In this document: positions 59,016-64,000 of the stretch, piece by piece
Numbering within the stretch: position 1 is the stretch's first letter
How the letters are laid out: every line of letters starts with the position of its first letter
Assembly (NCBI GenBank): GCA_036397455.1
Contig: DASWIX010000080.1
Coordinates: 1 to 64,000, forward strand
Direction: 5' to 3'
Source: JADFNB01 sp036397455
GTDB lineage: Bacteria > Gemmatimonadota > Gemmatimonadetes > Gemmatimonadales > GWC2-71-9
Length of the DNA stretch: 64,000 nt
Notes under the pieces: model-generated
Databases searched by the model: none
What the model was told of the DNA's origin: nothing
What the model saw: the letters and a program-made list of their open reading frames with translations, nothing else
Program-made: the position numbers and the translations under genes

Positions 59016-61943
59016 ATGGGGCAGGAACCGCAGGACCGCCGACGCGCCGACGGCGAAGCCGCGCACCGGCAAGCGGCACTACTGCGGCTGAGTGCCGATC
59101 TCGCCGCCGCGACCGACGAGCAGGAGATCTGCGCGCGGGTCGTCCGCGGCCTTCGCGACGAGTCGCTCGGCTACCTCTTCGTCGGGATCTTCCTCAAGGA
59201 TGAGGCAACCGGCGATCGTATCATGCAGGCCGGTACCGGCTGGACGGATATTCCCGACGGCCTGCGTCTCGAAAAGGGGAAAGGGCTGAGCGACCGTCCG
59301 CTGCGCGACGGCAAACTCTACTACACGCCCGACGTGGCCAGCGATCCGGAGTACATCCCCGGCCTGGAGACCGGGTCGGAAGTCGACGTCCCGCTCGTCA
59401 TCGACGGGCGACCCGTGGGGGTGCTGGTGGTCGAGAGCGGGCGGCCCGAGGCCTTCGGGCCGGAAGATCTCGACATCCTCACCGCGGCCGCCCACCAGGT
59501 GAGCATCGCCATCAGCCGGGCGCGCCTCCTCGCCAACCAACAGCGCGTTCTGGCCGCCGAACGGCGGCGCGCCGACGAGCAGCAGGCCGTGCTCGAGACC
59601 ACGGCGGCGCTCTCACGGGAATTGGAACTACCGAAGCTGCTGCGCGCGGTGTTGGAACGTGCCGTTTCCCTCCTCGGAGCGACCGCGGGGGAGCTGGCGA
59701 TCTATGATGAGAAGACCGAGGAACTCGAGATCGTCTCCGCCTTTGCCGCCGATGCCATCGGGATTGGGACACGCATGCGGCTGGGCGAAGGAGCGATGGG
59801 CCAGGTCGCCCAGACACGCGAGCCGCTGCTCATCGATGACTACGCGCAATGGGCCGGCCGGTCGGCGCAATACGCGGGCGTCTCGGCACATGCCGTGATC
59901 GTGGCGCCGCTCCTCGCCGGCGGACGGCTGGTTGGCGCGTTCAGCGCCTGGACGACCGACACCGACCGCCGCTTCGGTGCCGATGACGTGCGACTCGCCA
60001 ACATGTTCACGCCCCAGGCCGCCATCGCGATCGAGAACGCGCGCCTGTTCACGGAAGGGGAGAGGCAAAAGCGGTACTTCGAGGAACTGGTACGCAACAG
60101 CCCGGTCGCGATCGTCACGCTCGACGGTGATCACAACGTGGTGGGGTGCAACCCGGGCTTCGAGAAGCTCTATGGCTACCGTGAGGCGGAGGTCGTCGGG
60201 AAGAATCTCGACGGCTTGATCACCACCGGGGATACGCGGTCCGAAGCGCAGCGCTACACTCACGAAGCCGTCACCGGACCGGTTCAGGGCTTCGGACGGC
60301 GGCGCCGCAAGGACGGGTCACTGGTCGACGTCGAGATCCTCGCCGTGCCGGTCATCATCGATGGCCGGCGTGTCGGCATCATGGGACTCTACCACGATGT
60401 GACGGAGTTGCTCGAGGCTCGGAAGGACGCCGAGCGGGCCAGCTCCGCCAAGAGTTCGTTTCTGGCCAACATGAGCCACGAATTACGCACGCCACTGAAT
60501 GCGATCATCGGCTATAGCGAGATGCTCGTGGAAGACGCCCAGGATGGCGGCCACGAGGCGCTGCTGCCGGATCTCGACCGGATCCATTCGGCGGGCCGGC
60601 ATTTGCTCGCCTTGATCAACGACGTGCTCGATCTGTCGAAGATCGAGGCGGGCAAGATGGAACTGCACGTCGAGACGTTTGACGTCGGGGAGACGATCGA
60701 CGGAGTCGTGTCGACCATACGGCCGCTGGTAGAGCGAAACGGGAACGCCTTCAAGGTCGCGATCGCGGGAGACCTGGGCAGCATGCATTCGGATGCGACC
60801 CGGCTCCGCCAGATCATGCTCAACCTCCTGTCCAATGCCGCCAAGTTCACCGACGCCGGGACGGTGACACTGGCCGTCGCGCGCGGCGCCGAGCCGTCGG
60901 GAGACGAATGGCTCACCATCCGGGTCACCGATACCGGGATCGGGATGACTCCCGAGCAGCTCGGCAAGTTGTTCGAAGCGTTCGCACAAGCGGAGGCGGC
61001 GACCGCGAGCAAGTACGGCGGCAGCGGACTCGGATTGGCCATCAGCCGGCTGTTGTGCCGCATGCTCGGCGGCTCCGTGCGCGTGGAGAGTGAAGCGGGG
61101 GCGGGGTCGAGCTTTATCGTCCGGCTACCGGTGGCGGCGCCGCGCGGAGCGCGGGTATCGGCACCGGCGGGCGCGGAACCGGAGTCGGAGTCGCAGGAGA
61201 CCGCCGGTCGTGGGACCGTGCTGGTGGTCGATGACGATCCGACCGCACGCGACCTCATCGCGCGCCACCTCCGGAAGGAGGGTTACCGGGTCGAAGAGGC
61301 GACCAACGGTCGCGAAGGGCTCGAACGGGCGCGCACCGTGCGACCCGACGTCATGACGCTCGACGTCATGATGCCCGAGATGGACGGCTGGGCGACCCTC
61401 AGCGCGCTGAAGGCCGATCCCGCGCTGGCCGAGATCCCGGTCGTCATGCTCTCGATACTCGATGACGAGCGCCTGGGCGTCACACTCGGCGCGTCGGAGT
61501 ACCTGACCAAACCGATCGATCGGGATCAGCTCACCGCCGTGCTCGCCCGGTTCCGGCCCGGTGGGGAAGGCGGCACCGTGCTTGTCATCGAAGATGACGC
61601 CGCGTCGCGGGATACGTTGCGGCACGCACTCGAGCGCGCGGGATGGAACGTGGTCGAAGCCGAGAACGGGCGCGTCGGGCTGCAACGACTCGATGCCGAT
61701 CCGCAACTCGTCCTGCTCGACCTCATGATGCCGGAAATGGACGGATTCCAGTTTCTGGAAGCGTTACGACATCACGCCGCGCACGCGGTGCCGGTGGTGG
61801 TGATCACCGCCAAGGACCTTACACCGGAGGACCGCCAGCGGCTGAACGGCGGGGTGCGCGAGGTGTTGCAGAAGGGAGAATACGACCGGGACGAGTTGCT
61901 GCGCCGGGTGCGCGCCCTTGTGGCACAGCGGGTTCCGGGGTGA
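59016..61943 (+). CDS. Hybrid sensor kinase: GAF-GAF-PAS-HisKA-HATPase-REC-REC
   Basis: 975 residues, soluble. The first GAF domain (about 20-170) is followed by a linker, a second GAF (about 190-345, LGEGAMGQVAQTREPLLI), a PAS domain (about 355-470, NSPVAIVTLDGDHNVVGC), HisKA with H488 in FLANMSHELRTPLNAI, and HATPase with GLGLAISRLLCRMLGG. Two receivers follow: D783 in VMTLDVMMPEMDG and D902 in VLLDLMMPEMDG. There are no membrane helices, so the input is cytoplasmic. The stop overlaps the next gene start by four bases (GTGA). Confidence 0.9.
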   Translation: MGQEPQDRRRADGEAAHRQAALLRLSADLAAATDEQEICARVVRGLRDESLGYLFVGIFLKDEATGDRIMQAGTGWTDIPDGLRLEKGKGLSDRPLRDGKLYYTPDVASDPEYIPGLETGSEVDVPLVIDGRPVGVLVVESGRPEAFGPEDLDILTAAAHQVSIAISRARLLANQQRVLAAERRRADEQQAVLETTAALSRELELPKLLRAVLERAVSLLGATAGELAIYDEKTEELEIVSAFAADAIGIGTRMRLGEGAMGQVAQTREPLLIDDYAQWAGRSAQYAGVSAHAVIVAPLLAGGRLVGAFSAWTTDTDRRFGADDVRLANMFTPQAAIAIENARLFTEGERQKRYFEELVRNSPVAIVTLDGDHNVVGCNPGFEKLYGYREAEVVGKNLDGLITTGDTRSEAQRYTHEAVTGPVQGFGRRRRKDGSLVDVEILAVPVIIDGRRVGIMGLYHDVTELLEARKDAERASSAKSSFLANMSHELRTPLNAIIGYSEMLVEDAQDGGHEALLPDLDRIHSAGRHLLALINDVLDLSKIEAGKMELHVETFDVGETIDGVVSTIRPLVERNGNAFKVAIAGDLGSMHSDATRLRQIMLNLLSNAAKFTDAGTVTLAVARGAEPSGDEWLTIRVTDTGIGMTPEQLGKLFEAFAQAEAATASKYGGSGLGLAISRLLCRMLGGSVRVESEAGAGSSFIVRLPVAAPRGARVSAPAGAEPESESQETAGRGTVLVVDDDPTARDLIARHLRKEGYRVEEATNGREGLERARTVRPDVMTLDVMMPEMDGWATLSALKADPALAEIPVVMLSILDDERLGVTLGASEYLTKPIDRDQLTAVLARFRPGGEGGTVLVIEDDAASRDTLRHALERAGWNVVEAENGRVGLQRLDADPQLVLLDLMMPEMDGFQFLEALRHHAAHAVPVVVITAKDLTPEDRQRLNGGVREVLQKGEYDRDELLRRVRALVAQRVPG

Positions 61944-64000
61944 CCCAACCTCGCGAACATGGACGCGACACCGCCGCCGACCTCCGGTCGGCGCTCCTCG
62001 GGCTCAGCACCGGGATCGCGGAGGCGCAGAGCGAAGAGGACGTCGGCCGCTTCGTAGTGCGCGCGTTGCTGCACGAGGCGTTCGGCTTCGATGGGGCGGG
62101 CCTGTACCTTGCCGGCGCCACGTCCGTCGAATCGAGTCTCGCGGCACAGGCCGGTACGTTTTCTCCCGGCGGCGGGGAATCCGAGTTGCGACTTCCGCTG
62201 CGGGCGGAACACAGCGCCATCGGGGAGTTGGTCGTGCAGCGCCGGCGCGATCGCGCGTTCAGCAAAGGCGACGTGGAGATCGTGGCCGCCGCCGCGAATC
62301 AGGCGAGCATGGCCATCGGGCGCGCGCGTCTCCTCACGTCCGAGCGCCTGCGTCTCGATGAGCAGCGCGCCTTGCTCGATACACTCACGAACCTCTCGGG
62401 GCAACTCGAACTGGACGAACTGCTCCAGTCGGTGCTGGAACGCGCCATGGCGTTGCTCAACGTGACGGGCGGCGAGTTGGCCATCTACGAGGAGCGCACG
62501 CAGGAACTGGTCATTGCCGCCAGCCACCGCATGGAGACGAACGCGGTTGGGACGCGCATGAGTATCGGCGAAGGGGCGATGGGACACGTCGCCAAGACGC
62601 ACGAGCCGATGATCATCCCGCGCTACCAGGACTGGGAGGGCCGATCGTCCAAGTACACCCAGAGCAGCGTGCAGGCGGTGATGGCCGCGCCGCTCGTGGT
62701 CGGGGACCGGCTGGTCGGGGCCATCGCCAGCGTCCACGAGGATCCCGCGCGCACGTTCGGCGAGCCTGACCTGCGGCTGCTCAACCTGTTCGCCGCGCAG
62801 GCGGCCGTCGCCATCGAGAACGCCCGACTCTACGCGGGAGAGCGGGAGCGTGCCTCGGAACAGCAGGCCTTGCTCGATTCGCTGACGGATCTCTCCGGCG
62901 AACTGGAACTGACCAAGGTGCTGCACGCGGTGCTCGAGCGCGCGGTGAGCCTGCTGGACGTGACGGGCGGCGAACTGGCCACGTACGACAGCGGCAGCGA
63001 GGAACTGGTGATCGTGGCCAGCTACCGCATGGGGACGGACGCCGCGGGGGCGCGCATGCGCCTGGGCGAAGGGGCCATGGGGATCGTCGCGCAGACACTC
63101 GAGCCGCTGATCATTCCGCGCTATCAGGATTGGGAGCACCGCTCGGATCAATACACGCAGAGCACGGTCCAGTCGGCGATGGCGGCGCCGCTGCTGATCG
63201 GGAACCGCCTGGTGGGCGCCATCGCGAGTGTCCACTCGGATCCCGACCGGGTCTTCGGCGAGTCTGACCTGCGTCGCCTGATGATGTTCGCGCCGCAGGC
63301 GGCGATCGCCATCGAGAATGCACGGCTGTTCACCGCGGAGCGGCAGCGCGCCGAGGAGCAGCGGGCGCTGCTCGATACGATGAAGGATCTCTCGGGCGAG
63401 TTGGAACTCTCGAAGGTGCTCGAGGGGGTGGTCAAGCGCGCGGTCAGCTTGCTCGACGTGACCGGGGGGGAGCTCGCGACCTTCGATGAGGAACGCCAGG
63501 ACCTCGTGATCGTCGCGAGTCACAACATGGGCACCAACGCCGTCGGCGCCCGCATGGCGCTCGGTGAGGGGGCGATGGGGCGCGTGGCGCAGACGCACGA
63601 ATCGCTCATCATCCCGCGGTATCAGGAATGGGAGCGGCGTTCGTCCAGCTACGAGCAGAGCACGGTCCAGACGGTCATGGTGGCGCCGCTGCTGATCGGG
63701 ACGCGGCTCGTCGGAGCCATCGCCAGCGTGCACTCGGATCCCGGCCGCGTCTTCGGGGCCGAGGATCTTCGGTTGCTCGAACTCTTCGCCCCGCAGGCGG
63801 CCATCGCGATTGAAAACGCGCGGCTCTATGAGGGACAGCAGCGCTATTTCGAGAGCCTGATGGTCAACAACCCCGTCGCCATCGTGATGCTCGATCTCGA
63901 ATTCAACATTCGCTCGTGTAATCCGGCGTTCGAGCAATTGTTCGGATATCAGGAGTCCGAGGTCGTCGGCCTCAACCTCGACAACCTGGTGACCAGCGAG
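61940..64000 (+). CDS. Multi-GAF signalling protein with PAS domain, cut by the window end
   Basis: The frame opens with a GTG at 61940, overlapping the stop of the hybrid kinase, and is still open at 64000 (687 codons visible). GAF 1 spans about 20-135. Three more GAF domains follow as exact 166-residue repeats starting at residues 141, 307 and 473, each with IIPRYQ-x-W-E-x-R-S and an APL-x-x-G-x-RLVGAIASVH core. A PAS domain begins near 635 (NNPVAIVMLDLEFNIRSCNP), like the PAS of the upstream kinase. The output domain is beyond the window, so kinase or cyclase cannot be decided. It is clearly coupled to the gene before it. Confidence 0.85.
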   Translation, partial: MTQPREHGRDTAADLRSALLGLSTGIAEAQSEEDVGRFVVRALLHEAFGFDGAGLYLAGATSVESSLAAQAGTFSPGGGESELRLPLRAEHSAIGELVVQRRRDRAFSKGDVEIVAAAANQASMAIGRARLLTSERLRLDEQRALLDTLTNLSGQLELDELLQSVLERAMALLNVTGGELAIYEERTQELVIAASHRMETNAVGTRMSIGEGAMGHVAKTHEPMIIPRYQDWEGRSSKYTQSSVQAVMAAPLVVGDRLVGAIASVHEDPARTFGEPDLRLLNLFAAQAAVAIENARLYAGERERASEQQALLDSLTDLSGELELTKVLHAVLERAVSLLDVTGGELATYDSGSEELVIVASYRMGTDAAGARMRLGEGAMGIVAQTLEPLIIPRYQDWEHRSDQYTQSTVQSAMAAPLLIGNRLVGAIASVHSDPDRVFGESDLRRLMMFAPQAAIAIENARLFTAERQRAEEQRALLDTMKDLSGELELSKVLEGVVKRAVSLLDVTGGELATFDEERQDLVIVASHNMGTNAVGARMALGEGAMGRVAQTHESLIIPRYQEWERRSSSYEQSTVQTVMVAPLLIGTRLVGAIASVHSDPGRVFGAEDLRLLELFAPQAAIAIENARLYEGQQRYFESLMVNNPVAIVMLDLEFNIRSCNPAFEQLFGYQESEVVGLNLDNLVTSE
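62360..63853 (+). repeat. Three tandem 498-bp repeats encoding GAF domains
   Basis: Units begin at 62360, 62858 and 63356, each with GA(G/A)CAGC and the codons EQ(R/Q)ALLD. The period is exactly 498 bp (166 codons) with no gaps. Third-position differences are frequent, so the copies are not recent, yet the amino-acid sequences stay close, which indicates selection on all three. Confidence 0.85.

Overview
The window is high-GC DNA (visibly well above 60% G+C) from a didermic (Gram-negative type) bacterium. It encodes a TonB-dependent receptor, an outer-membrane porin and several lipobox lipoproteins. The mix of families also fits a soil- or sediment-type bacterium such as Gemmatimonadota or a relative (Acidobacteriota is the main alternative): ADOP-type MacB/FtsX permeases, many exported peptidases (M1, M61, S10, S46, S9), and a Ser/Thr kinase with a TPR tail. 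The phylum is inferred from gene content only; no rRNA or tRNA gene is visible.

Layout. 1-12.8 kb: a membrane protein cut by the window edge, an exported serine hydrolase, two VapBC-type toxin-antitoxin pairs, and exported peptidases and hydrolases. 12.8-15.2 kb: cspA with a structured intergenic region that appears to carry two divergent short transcripts ending in intrinsic terminators, two small homologous proteins (one easily missed), and a decayed ADOP permease. 15.2-17.6 kb: a tightly coupled RimB-like / RimK / succinylglutamate-desuccinylase-like operon. 17.6-19.3 kb: a degenerate tandem-repeat array that holds a copied piece of the neighbouring mscS-type gene. 19.3-26.4 kb: S46 and S9 peptidases and an intact ADOP permease. 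26.5-31.3 kb: a five-gene operon on the minus strand (UPF0316-like membrane protein, C39-like peptidase, RLAN-type RimK ligase, GCS2 glutamate-cysteine-ligase-like enzyme, N-formylglutamate amidohydrolase-like enzyme). This looks like a little-studied peptide or amide ligation and editing system.

31.4-45.6 kb is a complete phosphate island, all on the plus strand: phoB, phoR, a TonB receptor, a FnIII/beta-helix lipoprotein, a second lipoprotein, pstS, pstC, pstA, two different pstB genes, phoU and an OprP-like porin. Upstream of pstS there are four GTNAC-like units at exactly 11-bp spacing. Two-unit versions lie upstream of phoB and of the TonB receptor, so the whole set is probably one PhoB regulon.

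45.7-50.2 kb holds a large lipoprotein resembling DUF6067/GH123-type glycosidases, an exported cupin, and a debris zone with a TPR fragment and an amino-acid permease pseudogene. 50.3-58.4 kb holds a flavin amine oxidase facing a RiPP (TOMM) operon: a Ser/Thr kinase-TPR protein, a fused E1-like/YcaO cyclodehydratase, an NHLP-type precursor peptide and a SagB-type dehydrogenase, in that transcription order with almost no gaps. 59.0-64.0 kb holds two multi-GAF signalling proteins. The first is a complete hybrid kinase (GAF-GAF-PAS-HisKA-HATPase-REC-REC). The second has four GAF domains, three of them exact-period tandem repeats, and runs off the window.
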